NCBI GenBank assembly: GCA_964501415.1
Contig: CAZCSL010000010.1
Location: forward strand, 1-47,930
Source: B1SED10-225 sp964501415
GTDB taxonomy: Bacteria; Bacillota_I; Bacilli_A; Izemoplasmatales; Izemoplasmataceae
Reading direction: 5' to 3'
Length of the DNA stretch: 47,930 nt
Shown here: positions 9,029-17,308 of the stretch, piece after piece
How positions within the stretch are numbered: the stretch's first letter is position 1
How the letters are laid out: every line of letters starts with the position of its first letter
Notes under the pieces: generated by a model
Database searches by the model: none
The model's input: the letters and a program-made list of their open reading frames with translations, nothing else
Told to the model about the DNA's origin: nothing
Position numbers and translations under genes: made by a program

Positions 9029-11257
9029 TCAATTACTTATATAGGTTGTTTTAGGTTGCGCTGCTTGTAAATCGATCCATTGATCGTACAGTTTGATGCG
9101 ACAATCCGCATCCGCTTTTAAAATCAACTTTTCACGGCTAAGGTCGAGTGAAGCCATCGCTTGATGAGACACCCTGATTTTCATTTTGAGTTGTTTAATT
9201 GACGTAGGTAACTTGGGTGCAATTGAAACCCCATCCGCGATATCATAGCCGATAAAGCCTTGTAAAAGACTTTTATAAATGCCGCCCATGTTGGCCAGAT
9301 GCAAACCATATTGCGTATTGCCTAAACCATTCTCCATATCCAACGTGACGACTTTATAGAAGTAATCCATCGCTTTTTCGGTGTCTTTCAAACGGGCCGC
9401 TTGAATGCTATGGATACAATAGGATAAAGACGAATCATGCGTAGTCAGGGGTTCATAAAAATCAAAGCTAGCCTTTTGAATGGCTAAAGGACGATTGTTA
9501 AGCAATACGTGTGATAGGACTACATCGGGTTGTTTTAAGACTTGATGGCGGTATATTTTTAAGGGATGGTAATGTAAAAGTAGCGGGTATTTTTCCTTCG
9601 GGGTGGTTTTAAAATCCCACGGTTTTCTTGCTAGGAAGTTTTGATCTTGTAAATCGATATTTAAGGTTTGATCAAACGGTAAATAAATATCTTTAGCTAT
9701 CGCTTTAATCGCCTCTTTTTCTTGTGGCGATAAGGCTTTATAATCATGGGTTTTCATGTCTTCAACCATAAAGGCAAACTGATATTGGATTAAGCTATTG
9801 GTATAGTAGTTGTCATCGACTAAAGCCGAATATTCATCAGGGCCTGTGGCATGATGTAGATGATATTTTCCTTCATAGGGTTGCAAAACTTCGATAAAGA
9901 AACGCGCCGTTTGAAGTAATACTTCACGGCCAAAGTGTGCCATAAACGTTTCATCACGATACAGTTTATAGTATTGAATAAAGCTATAAGCGATATCGGC
10001 ATTGATATGATATTGTGCGCTACCTGCAGGAAAATAAGCACTCGCTTCGGTTCCGTTGATGGTGCGCCAGGCAAATTTCACACCCTTTTCTACACCTAGA
10101 TTGCGGGCTTCTTCTTTTGCCTTGGTTAATTGATTATAGCGATAACGCAATAATCTTTTTGTGGTGTTTTGATCCACTTGCATGAAGTAAGGCAATAGAT
10201 AGATTTCGGTATCCCAAAAAGTATGTCCTTCATAACCATCACTGCTTAAGCCTTTGGCCGGAATGTTCAATTCAGCGTTAGGTGGTGCTAAGGTAAACAG
10301 TTGATAGAGGTTATAGTTTATCGTTGCCTCTAAGGTTTCATCATCGCTTTTAAGGGTTATTAAGCTATGTTCAAGCCACGGTGCTAAGCATGCCTCATGT
10401 TCTTTAAGCAACGTTTGATAATCCATATTTAAATGTTGTTTAACCATTGATTCATATTCATCTTTTAAATCTCGTTGTGGATCCTTACTATCGATGTAAA
10501 TAGCATACTTTGTGAAATGATAAGGTTTGTTTTGTTTAAGCTCGATTGCTTTTTTTGCAGTGATGATGCCGGGTTCTTTATCGTATTCAAACGCTTTGGA
10601 ATGGTGCATGCCCACCAATAAATTGAGCTTTGTTTGATAGGTTGAAGTTTCCATGATGGCCCCGTGTTTCAGTAGCGTTTCACGGGTATGGGTTAGTTTG
10701 GTTTGACTAGGATGCGAAAAACGTGGGTCATCGGTCTTTTGCATTGGCGCTTGATTAGCATTTAAGGTTGAGTGAATCGTGATAGGGGTGTTTTTATCCA
10801 AACTCTCAATACACGTCTCAATGATGAATAAAGACTTTATCTTAAGATGCACAAGACGTTTAAACACCAGTTTAAAGCGATGCTTATTTGGGGTTTGATA
10901 AATGATTTCACGCTTGCTTTGACCGCGTTTTAAATCATAGCTTCTTTTTAAGTCAATTAAGGTGCAATGATTTAAATCTAGCGGTTTTTCATCGACATAA
11001 AAGATGATGGATTGAGCATCTGGGAGGTTGACAATCGTTTGTGAGTAAGCTGGATAACCATAAGCACGTTCCCCATACTCAATGACGTTTGAATCATAAA
11101 ATCCATTGATATAGGTGCCTCTGATTGATTCTTGGTAAGGGGTGGATTCCTCAAAATTTCCACGTACGCCTAAATAACCGTTCTGATGCGTAAAAATCGT
11201 TTCATCGACAAATAGTTCACTTGGTTTCGTTCGGTTATCGCGTTTTAGTATCACCAT
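9029..11257 (-). CDS. Glycoside hydrolase family 65 phosphorylase (second of two)
   Basis: This second GH65 enzyme of about 742 residues is clearly diverged from the one at 5408. It shows HQNGYLGVRGNFEE near the N-terminus, HTFWDTEIYLLPYF at the barrel start, the general acid Glu in ATGPDEYSALVDDNYYTN (Glu about 475), and the canonical phosphate-binding THDSSLSYCIHS (near 630). The two probably act on different linkages or on successive units of one oligosaccharide. The reading frame could start at GTG 11263, directly after the pgmB stop, or at ATG 11257; I chose the ATG, with AGGTGA just upstream, but this is not certain. Its product would feed the adjacent beta-phosphoglucomutase. Confidence 0.92.
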   Translation of the reverse strand: MVILKRDNRTKPSELFVDETIFTHQNGYLGVRGNFEESTPYQESIRGTYINGFYDSNVIEYGERAYGYPAYSQTIVNLPDAQSIIFYVDEKPLDLNHCTLIDLKRSYDLKRGQSKREIIYQTPNKHRFKLVFKRLVHLKIKSLFIIETCIESLDKNTPITIHSTLNANQAPMQKTDDPRFSHPSQTKLTHTRETLLKHGAIMETSTYQTKLNLLVGMHHSKAFEYDKEPGIITAKKAIELKQNKPYHFTKYAIYIDSKDPQRDLKDEYESMVKQHLNMDYQTLLKEHEACLAPWLEHSLITLKSDDETLEATINYNLYQLFTLAPPNAELNIPAKGLSSDGYEGHTFWDTEIYLLPYFMQVDQNTTKRLLRYRYNQLTKAKEEARNLGVEKGVKFAWRTINGTEASAYFPAGSAQYHINADIAYSFIQYYKLYRDETFMAHFGREVLLQTARFFIEVLQPYEGKYHLHHATGPDEYSALVDDNYYTNSLIQYQFAFMVEDMKTHDYKALSPQEKEAIKAIAKDIYLPFDQTLNIDLQDQNFLARKPWDFKTTPKEKYPLLLHYHPLKIYRHQVLKQPDVVLSHVLLNNRPLAIQKASFDFYEPLTTHDSSLSYCIHSIQAARLKDTEKAMDYFYKVVTLDMENGLGNTQYGLHLANMGGIYKSLLQGFIGYDIADGVSIAPKLPTSIKQLKMKIRVSHQAMASLDLSREKLILKADADCRIKLYDQWIDLQAAQPKTTYISN

Positions 11258-11263
11258 GTTCAC

Positions 11264-11914
11264 CTACTCTAGGGTTTTTAAATAAGGCAGCAATCGTTTC
11301 ACGTGATCAAAACAAATGTCAGCAGCAGGTAATTGCGTTTTTTTTCCGATACCGACGGCATGCATCTGCGCCTTTTTAATCGCTTCTATTCCTGCACTAG
11401 CATCTTCTACTCCGATGCATACCTCAGGCTTTAAACCAAAGTATTTTATCGGGGCTAAGAATAAATCAGGAGCCGGTTTGCCTGGGTGATGATTAGGATT
11501 GGCAACATAATCAAACTGCTCGGCAATCCCTAGGGCGTTTATAATTGTTGGTGCGTTTTTAGAAGCGCTAGCTAAGGCAATTTTAATGTCTCTTTGTTTT
11601 AGATAGTCAAATAATTCACTGACGCCTTCAAATAAGTTTTCTGGGCCAAAATCTTCTATGAGTTTTTGGTAGTGAAGATTTTTTTCTTCACACATTTTTG
11701 CTTTTTCCCAATCACTATAATCTTTTGAACCAAGCGCTAAAATGCGGTTTAGGGATACTTGTCTTGATACGCCTTTAAGGTTTTCTTCAAAACTATCTTC
11801 TAACTTTATACCTAAGCGTTTGGCTAAGTGCTTCCAGGCGATAAAATGTTGCGCTGAGGTTTCGGTTAATACGCCGTCTAAGTCAAATACGATACACTTT
11901 ACATTTTTGATCAT
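11264..11914 (-). CDS. pgmB: Beta-phosphoglucomutase (HAD superfamily)
   Basis: It converts beta-glucose 1-phosphate, the GH65 product, to glucose 6-phosphate for glycolysis. The 216-residue length is typical. HAD motif I is FDLDGVLTET (nucleophile Asp in the first DLD position, near residue 11), the cap carries HFIAWKHLAKRLG and KGVSRQVSL as in known beta-PGMs, motif II is LASAS, and the motif IV region is VGIEDASAGIEA-like (VCIGVEDASAGIEAIKKA). It overlaps the upstream permease stop by one base (TAATG) and directly abuts the GH65 gene, so all are translationally coupled. Confidence 0.93.
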   Translation of the reverse strand: MIKNVKCIVFDLDGVLTETSAQHFIAWKHLAKRLGIKLEDSFEENLKGVSRQVSLNRILALGSKDYSDWEKAKMCEEKNLHYQKLIEDFGPENLFEGVSELFDYLKQRDIKIALASASKNAPTIINALGIAEQFDYVANPNHHPGKPAPDLFLAPIKYFGLKPEVCIGVEDASAGIEAIKKAQMHAVGIGKKTQLPAADICFDHVKRLLPYLKTLE

Positions 11915-12780
11915 TATTTAACCGCTCCGCTTGTCATACCTTTGATAATGTGTTTTTGTGCAAAGAAGAATAATATGACAATCGGAATGGCCGATAATAC
12001 AAGTGCGGTTAGTAAAAGATTCCATTGTCTGACGTAAGCGCCCGCTAAGTTCGCTACGGCTAGTGGTAAGGTTTGAGTAGAACCACCACGGCCGATAACT
12101 AAAAGAGGTAGGAGGAAGTCGTTCCAAATCCACATGCCGTTTAACACCAATAATGTGACAAAAATCGGTTTTAAAATCGGCAAGATAATCAAAAAGAAGA
12201 CTTGTGGTTTCGAGCAACCATCGATAATCGCTGCTTCTTCAATATCCATAGGAATGGATTTGATGAATCCGTGAAACAAAAATACGCTCAGCGGGGCGCC
12301 GAATCCCATATAGGCAATAATGACGGCATGATGCGTATCTTTCCAAGGGATGAACGTCAGACGTCTTAAATCATCTAATAATGAAACCAACGGTAACATA
12401 ACAACTTGGAAGGGAATAATTAATCCAGCAATGATGAATAAAAACAAAAACATAGATAACTTTGTCTTGGTGCGCACGAGTACCCATGCGGCCATCGCGC
12501 TAGAAACACCGATCAACAATAAAGAAAATGTTGTAATAATAACAGAGTTAAACAATGAACGAAAATAATTCATCCTTGAATCACTAAAAATCGTAACGAC
12601 GTTATCAAACATCATGCGAATGTTTTCAGGGAGAGCCAAGGGGGTATCTGTGATTAAGATATTGGGTTTTGAGGTATTGATAACAACGATATAAAACGGG
12701 AAAATGAATATGATTAACAATACAAACGCTAAGATTTCAAAAGGTGAAATTTGTTTAATCCAATTCAAAACTTTTTTCAT
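11914..12780 (-). CDS. Sugar ABC transporter permease (MalG family)
   Basis: This 288-residue, six-helix permease has the ABC-contact EAA loop EEAAIIDGCSKPQVFFLIILPILKP-type segment (EEAAIIDGCSKPQVF, near 190), typical of CUT1 transporters. It pairs with the permease encoded upstream to form the membrane channel for the lipoprotein at 7723. Start and stop overlap with both neighbours by one base (TAATG), meaning tight translational coupling. No ATPase gene lies in the locus. Bacillota CUT1 systems commonly borrow a shared MsmX/MsmK-type ATPase, which I infer here. Confidence 0.93.
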   Translation of the reverse strand: MKKVLNWIKQISPFEILAFVLLIIFIFPFYIVVINTSKPNILITDTPLALPENIRMMFDNVVTIFSDSRMNYFRSLFNSVIITTFSLLLIGVSSAMAAWVLVRTKTKLSMFLFLFIIAGLIIPFQVVMLPLVSLLDDLRRLTFIPWKDTHHAVIIAYMGFGAPLSVFLFHGFIKSIPMDIEEAAIIDGCSKPQVFFLIILPILKPIFVTLLVLNGMWIWNDFLLPLLVIGRGGSTQTLPLAVANLAGAYVRQWNLLLTALVLSAIPIVILFFFAQKHIIKGMTSGAVK

Positions 12781-13763
12781 TATAATTCCACCTCACGCTT
12801 TTTATTGAAATATACTTGCGCCAGTGATACCACCGACAACATAAAGAAGAACGTGACGGCTTGGGCTTGCGCCGCGGCCATATTACCGCGTGAGAAGCCC
12901 CAGTTATAAATGTTGACCGCAATCAAACGGGTTGATTGCACCGTCCTATCGACATCGATGCCCATCAGATTACGCAAATACATGGGTAAACTAGTAGAAG
13001 GCCCGCCCCCGGTTAAACTAAAGACCGTGTCAAATTGTTTAAAGGCCGTGACCAAAGTCAAAAACATCGATACGGTAAAGGCTTGGGCAATCAGGGGCCA
13101 AACGACATGACGCAAGCGTTGATGGGCTTTTGCGCCATCAATTTTAGATGCTTCAATCAAGTCTTCAGGAACATTTTGCAAGGCCGCGATATAGATCATC
13201 ATAATATAACCCGCGTATTGCCAAGTGACCACGCCGACTAAGGCATACATGGCATTTTGATTGTTGATGGGAGAGGAGGCAAATAATCCAAGACCATCGG
13301 TCCCAAGAACCACGGTGAAAATAAATTGCCAAAGATAACCGATAATGAGTCCCCCAATTAAGTTGGGAATAAAAAAGCCGGCTCTATAAATGTTTTCTAA
13401 TTTCAGTTTTCTAGTAACTAGCAACGCTAAAGAGAATGCGACGATATTAATGGTGATAACGTTTAACACTGCATAGATAATCGTTCTAGTAAAAGCGTAA
13501 ACAAATCGGTGGTCGCTGGTTAAGGCACGGTAGTTTTCTAAACCAACCCATTCGGTCACGGACAATCCACCAGTCCAGTTGGTAAAGGAATAATAAATCC
13601 CCATGCCAAAGGGTAGGATAACCATCACCAAAAAGGGAATCATGACGGGCATTAAAAACAACCAATACCACACTTTGTTTTGAAAGGCTTTATCCTCCCA
13701 ACGCTTTTTAAAATGGGCTTTAAATCGATTATCCTTACGTATTGCAACACTTGTTTTATCCAT
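12780..13763 (-). CDS. Sugar ABC transporter permease (MalF family)
   Basis: The 327-residue protein has a basic N-terminal tail, about six membrane helices, and an EAA loop PEDLIEASKIDGAKAHQRL-like segment (EASKIDGAKAHQR, near 230) that contacts the ATPase. It is the partner of the MalG-type permease downstream. The helix-one region FLMPVMIPFLVMVILPFGMGIYYSF-type pattern and the NLIGG motif fit CUT1 MalF proteins without the long periplasmic loop, as usual in monoderms. AAGGAGG lies 9 bases before the ATG. Confidence 0.93.
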   Translation of the reverse strand: MDKTSVAIRKDNRFKAHFKKRWEDKAFQNKVWYWLFLMPVMIPFLVMVILPFGMGIYYSFTNWTGGLSVTEWVGLENYRALTSDHRFVYAFTRTIIYAVLNVITINIVAFSLALLVTRKLKLENIYRAGFFIPNLIGGLIIGYLWQFIFTVVLGTDGLGLFASSPINNQNAMYALVGVVTWQYAGYIMMIYIAALQNVPEDLIEASKIDGAKAHQRLRHVVWPLIAQAFTVSMFLTLVTAFKQFDTVFSLTGGGPSTSLPMYLRNLMGIDVDRTVQSTRLIAVNIYNWGFSRGNMAAAQAQAVTFFFMLSVVSLAQVYFNKKREVEL

Positions 13764-13779
13764 GGCTTTGCCTCCTTAA

Positions 13780-15252
13780 TCAACCGCCAATGTATAATTG
13801 TTTAAGCATTTTATTAAGCACATCTTCTTCAGACTGATCGATAAAATATGGTGGAATACGGTCTACGGTTTTTTCTTGCAAGGGCGCTAAATTGTCAATC
13901 GCATCAAGATACGTTTTAGCCGTGTTTTTCCACGTATAAGCGGTTTTGACGCGATGAAGGCCTTGTTTTTGATAGTAATCATGGTGTTTAAAGGCTTGGA
14001 TCAACCCTTTAATCATATGGGTTTGATCACTAACATCGAGCAAGACACCATAATTTGCCTTCTCATCACTTAACACATCCAAAGGCCCCCCATATTTGGT
14101 AACGGCCACAGGCAACCCCGCACACATCGCTTCAATCGGAGCTAACCCAAACGGCTCATAAAGGGCCGGTAGGGCAAACACGCTTTTGGTCTTGGCAAAA
14201 TATCGATAACTAGCCGCCAAAGCTTTTTGACTCGTAATATTGATGAAACTGACTTTTCCTTGTAATTTATGATGGCGAATGATCTCAAATAATTGATCCA
14301 TAATCGCTTTTTCGTTTTCTTTTAATGCCTCGTAGTTTTCAAAGGCATTTTCTACACCGCGTAAACTAATGACGACATTGGCAATACTTTGTAGCGCATT
14401 AGACGCAGCGTAAGCTTTTAAAAGACCCACATGATTTTTCTTTGCGTCCAATCTTGAGGCTAACAAGATTGAGGGTAAGTTTAAGCGGTCTACATTCAAG
14501 TCGCGAATCAACATATAGTTTAACGTTTCTTGTACTTGTGTTTCTAACTCATTAGGTTTGTTTTGATCGAATAAGGTTTCATTAGCGCCTGGTGGGGCAA
14601 TAATAAATTTTTCTGGATTATGCAAATCCCCTGCCCCCAAATAGGCTTGGTGTTTATATTGTTCATCTCGCTCTTGAGCGGTTGAGGTAAAAACTATCGA
14701 AGCTTCTTTCATCGCCAGACGTTCTGCGATGATGCGTTTATCAAACTGATAACGTTTAATCAGCGACTCAAAGTTGTCTTTTGTTATGTTTAGTTTATCC
14801 ATTTTTTGAGCCCCTAAGGAATGGCCCGTGAAACTAAAGGGAACTGAGGTTTTGGCTTTTAAAATAACCCCAGCTAACCCGCCATCGCCATAATGGGTCG
14901 TCACAAAATCAATGGTTTGATTATGTTTTTCATAAAAGGCTATAATCCCTTCTACCCATTCATGAATATAAGGCCATAACTTCTCTTTTTCCAAAAACTG
15001 GTTCGGCCCACAAGGGATTCGGACAATCCGTAAGTTTTCTACGTTTTGATAACCGTCTAAGGGTTTATCAAAACAAGAAAACGTATCATCCTCAAATTGG
15101 CGTGTTACGATATCAACCTCATGACCGAGCTCAGCTAGCGCGATAGCTAGTTCTTTAACATAAACCAACTGGCCCCCAAAATCAGCGTGTTCGGTCCAAA
15201 AGGCATCGGTTGGATCAAAATTTCCTTGTGGATTCAAAAATAGTATTCTCAT
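13780..15252 (-). CDS. GT4 glycosyltransferase resembling sucrose-phosphate synthase
   Basis: This 490-residue protein looks like sucrose/mannosylfructose-phosphate synthases. It has DFGGQLVYVKELAIAL near the N-terminus (acceptor site), GPNQFLEKEKLWPYIHEWVE, THYGDGGLAG and FSFTGHSLGAQKMDKL in the N-domain, and the C-domain nucleotide-sugar motif YEPFGLAPIEAMCAGLPVAV with its E-x7-E pair (near 375). Such enzymes move glucose or mannose between an NDP-sugar and fructose (6-phosphate), reversibly in sucrose synthase. Sitting in a catabolic phosphorylase operon beside a PfkB kinase, it might cleave a sucrose-like core, or make one. I start it at ATG 15252, preceded by TGAGGT, and not at the longer frame start at 15309, which would overlap the kinase gene. 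Confidence 0.8.
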   Translation of the reverse strand: MRILFLNPQGNFDPTDAFWTEHADFGGQLVYVKELAIALAELGHEVDIVTRQFEDDTFSCFDKPLDGYQNVENLRIVRIPCGPNQFLEKEKLWPYIHEWVEGIIAFYEKHNQTIDFVTTHYGDGGLAGVILKAKTSVPFSFTGHSLGAQKMDKLNITKDNFESLIKRYQFDKRIIAERLAMKEASIVFTSTAQERDEQYKHQAYLGAGDLHNPEKFIIAPPGANETLFDQNKPNELETQVQETLNYMLIRDLNVDRLNLPSILLASRLDAKKNHVGLLKAYAASNALQSIANVVISLRGVENAFENYEALKENEKAIMDQLFEIIRHHKLQGKVSFINITSQKALAASYRYFAKTKSVFALPALYEPFGLAPIEAMCAGLPVAVTKYGGPLDVLSDEKANYGVLLDVSDQTHMIKGLIQAFKHHDYYQKQGLHRVKTAYTWKNTAKTYLDAIDNLAPLQEKTVDRIPPYFIDQSEEDVLNKMLKQLYIGG

Positions 15253-15274
15253 CGGTTTTACCTCAGTTTTTGAT

Positions 15275-16189
15275 CTATTTTTCAAGCGATAACTCACAAA
15301 TCGCGCCAAAGTGTTGCAATACTTGATAACTCAATTGTTGGGCTAAAGCTATCGTCTCTTCAAGGCTTTTGCCTTGCATTAAGCCAACGTAGAAACCGGA
15401 CCAAAAGGCATCGCCTGCCCCTGTCGCATCAATGACGTACATGACTCTTGCTTTAAAGAGATAACGCTTCTTTTGATAAGAAACATAAACGCCTTCTTTA
15501 CCTAAAGTCATCATGATTAAATCGATATCATAAGCTTCAAAAAAATCCATATATTCAGATTTATCATAACCACCCCCAAATAATCGTGTCGCATCATCGA
15601 GGGATGGCTTAATCATATCTACTGTTTTTAAAAGCGCGGTCAATTCTGTGGGTTCAATAGTTTCATCGGTTTTTAAAGCTTCATGAATATTAGGATCAAA
15701 GGCGATTAAAAGGCCTTGGTCTTTCGCGGCTTTGATGGTTTTTAAAACCGTTGACTTTGCCGGTTCTTTCGTCAAAGGCCAATAGGAGAAATGCAAAACT
15801 TTACATTTAGAAATTGTTTTTTCAAGCGATGGCGTATAGGTGATTTCACTATCAGCTTGTCGGTCAAAAAAGGGCAAGGGGGAAATTTTTGAATCCTTTA
15901 ACATCACTTGTGAAGTCTTCGTCTTTTTGGTTTGGATTAAGGATTGGTCGACTTGGAAGTGGCCTAACTTTCTTTTTAAATAATCACCATGTTCATCGGT
16001 CCCAACGGCCGCACACAACCGACTTTGAAGACCTAATTGCGTTACATTTAGGGCAATATTGGAAGGGCTTCCGCCGAAGGTAAGAAAAACATGTCCTTCT
16101 TTATCGTGAATACCGTCAATGAGAATTTCTCCGATGAATAATATATCTAATGGCCTTTCTTTAAGGCGTTTAAGTGTTTTTTTGAACAT
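15275..16189 (-). CDS. PfkB-family sugar kinase, probably a fructokinase
   Basis: The 304-residue ribokinase-fold protein has the substrate motif TFGGSPSNIALNVTQLG (near residues 38-54) and the C-terminal ATP/anion-hole signature DATGAGDAFWSGFYVG (near 254-269), whose third Asp is the catalytic base. It is the first gene of the main sugar operon, about 40 bases downstream of the predicted start site of a consensus promoter. Fructokinases, ribokinases and other PfkB enzymes are hard to tell apart. Fructose is favoured because the next gene is a sucrose-phosphate-synthase-like enzyme. The ribosome site (GGCGGT) is weak. Confidence 0.85.
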   Translation of the reverse strand: MFKKTLKRLKERPLDILFIGEILIDGIHDKEGHVFLTFGGSPSNIALNVTQLGLQSRLCAAVGTDEHGDYLKRKLGHFQVDQSLIQTKKTKTSQVMLKDSKISPLPFFDRQADSEITYTPSLEKTISKCKVLHFSYWPLTKEPAKSTVLKTIKAAKDQGLLIAFDPNIHEALKTDETIEPTELTALLKTVDMIKPSLDDATRLFGGGYDKSEYMDFFEAYDIDLIMMTLGKEGVYVSYQKKRYLFKARVMYVIDATGAGDAFWSGFYVGLMQGKSLEETIALAQQLSYQVLQHFGAICELSLEK

Positions 16190-16214
16190 AGTTTGACCGC
16201 CGTTTACTCAAATT

Positions 16215-16230
16215 ATGGAAAGCTTTTCAT
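16215..16230. promoter_or_regulatory. Operator-like palindrome at the start site of the sugar operon
   Basis: ATGGAAAGCTTTTCAT is a 16-bp inverted repeat with one mismatched pair. It begins 6 bases after the -10 box and so covers the predicted transcription start. It has the size and symmetry of LacI/GalR operators. The 9-mer AAAGCTTTT recurs in the yesL-lacI promoter. The regulator encoded at 16308 is the natural candidate. Confidence 0.6.
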
Positions 16231-16236
16231 ATTTAT

Positions 16237-16265
16237 ATTATATAAAAAAACCAACGCATTGTCAA
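16237..16265 (-). promoter_or_regulatory. Consensus sigma-A promoter of the kinase-to-GH65 operon
   Basis: On the minus strand a perfect TTGACA (16265-16260), exactly 17 bases, and a perfect TATAAT (16242-16237) precede the PfkB gene. A promoter this strong calls for repression, which agrees with the palindrome just downstream. Its spacer doubles as the T run of the lacI terminator. Confidence 0.9.
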
Positions 16266-16283
16266 TAAAAAACATACGTTGGT
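16250..16283 (-). terminator. Probable terminator of yesL-lacI
   Basis: A 7-bp stem ACCAACG/CGTTGGT (16283-16277 with 16256-16250 read on the minus strand) with a 20-base loop is followed by seven T residues. The long loop makes it a weak terminator. It overlaps the -35 box of the next promoter. Confidence 0.5.
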
Positions 16284-16307
16284 CGTGTAATTTCTGAAAA
16301 GGTTTTC

Positions 16308-17294
16308 TTATTTTCGGGTGGTCTGGCCGATTGATAGACTGACAGGCAAGATGATATCGGATACGGGTTTACCGGCAATTTTTTTCATCATCGCCTCAGT
16401 CAACTGAACCGCCAAATCTTCTACGGGTTGTTTGATTGAGGTAATCGTACGACCAAAGTTCAAGAAACTTTTGGTGCCATCGTAACCGATAACTTCGATA
16501 TCTTCTGGGACTTTTTTGCCAAGCTTTTCCAGTTTTTTGATGACGACTTCTGCGACCATATCAGAAATACAGAAAATGCCATCCGTATCTTGGTGTTCAT
16601 AGATTTTTTCTTCGATATACGTTTTAGGGACAAATTGAACCGCTAAGGGATACTCAACGGTTGAGACGTTGGTGAAGCCTTGTTTTTCTAGGTAATCTAA
16701 GAATCCCAACCTTCTTTTTGTAACCTCGGTATCAATCTCAGATAATGGCCCCTGGGCATCATCACCGATAAAAAGCAGTTTTTTCGGACGGCTTTTAAGC
16801 AATAGTTTTGCGGCCATTTGTCCCCCAGCATAGTTATCACTGGCAATCACGGGCAGGCCTTTGTACCTACGGTCAAAAGAAACGATGGGTAAATCTTTGT
16901 TGATCTGTGATTCAATATCATTACTGGTCAATAAAATCAGCCCATCAACGCGGTTATTCTTTAGCATGCTGATGAGATCTAATTCTTTTTCCACTTGGGA
17001 ACCGCTATTGCATACCATCAGTTTATAGCCATAATTATAAAGGGCATTTTCAACGTGATAAAGCAAGTTGGAAAAAAAGATATGATTGGAATGTGGCAAA
17101 ATAAACGCGATAATCTTGGTTTGTTGTTTGGTCATGCTTCTTGCGATTTCGTTAGGGACGTATTCAATCTCACGAATCACGCGTTCAATTTTTTCACGCG
17201 TTTCTTTTTTGACATAACCTGAATTGTTGATAACGCGTGAGACGGTAGCAATACCAACCCCAGCACGCTTTGCGACTTCTTTAATACTTGCCAA
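16308..17294 (-). CDS. LacI/GalR family repressor of the phosphorylase operon
   Basis: The N-terminal helix-turn-helix IKEVAKRAGVGIATVSRVINNSGYV (two adjacent parts, residues 4-28) and the hinge helix are canonical. The periplasmic-binding-type ligand domain follows (328 residues in total). The start is TTG at 17294: AAAGGAGG ends 8 bases before it, whereas the nearby ATG (17301) is out of frame and only 1 base from the ribosome site. That ribosome site overlaps the yesL stop, so the two genes are coupled. It lies directly upstream of the operon it probably controls, with operator-like AAAGCTTTT sequences in both promoters. The inducer is unknown. Confidence 0.92.
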   Translation of the reverse strand: MASIKEVAKRAGVGIATVSRVINNSGYVKKETREKIERVIREIEYVPNEIARSMTKQQTKIIAFILPHSNHIFFSNLLYHVENALYNYGYKLMVCNSGSQVEKELDLISMLKNNRVDGLILLTSNDIESQINKDLPIVSFDRRYKGLPVIASDNYAGGQMAAKLLLKSRPKKLLFIGDDAQGPLSEIDTEVTKRRLGFLDYLEKQGFTNVSTVEYPLAVQFVPKTYIEEKIYEHQDTDGIFCISDMVAEVVIKKLEKLGKKVPEDIEVIGYDGTKSFLNFGRTITSIKQPVEDLAVQLTEAMMKKIAGKPVSDIILPVSLSIGQTTRK

Positions 17295-17308
17295 AACGCA
17301 TGCCTCCT

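Noticed and set aside
16293..16310. A second GAAAAGG/TTTTC dyad at the lacI 3' end as another operator
   Set aside because: The arms do not pair at the centre, and it overlaps the end of the coding sequence.
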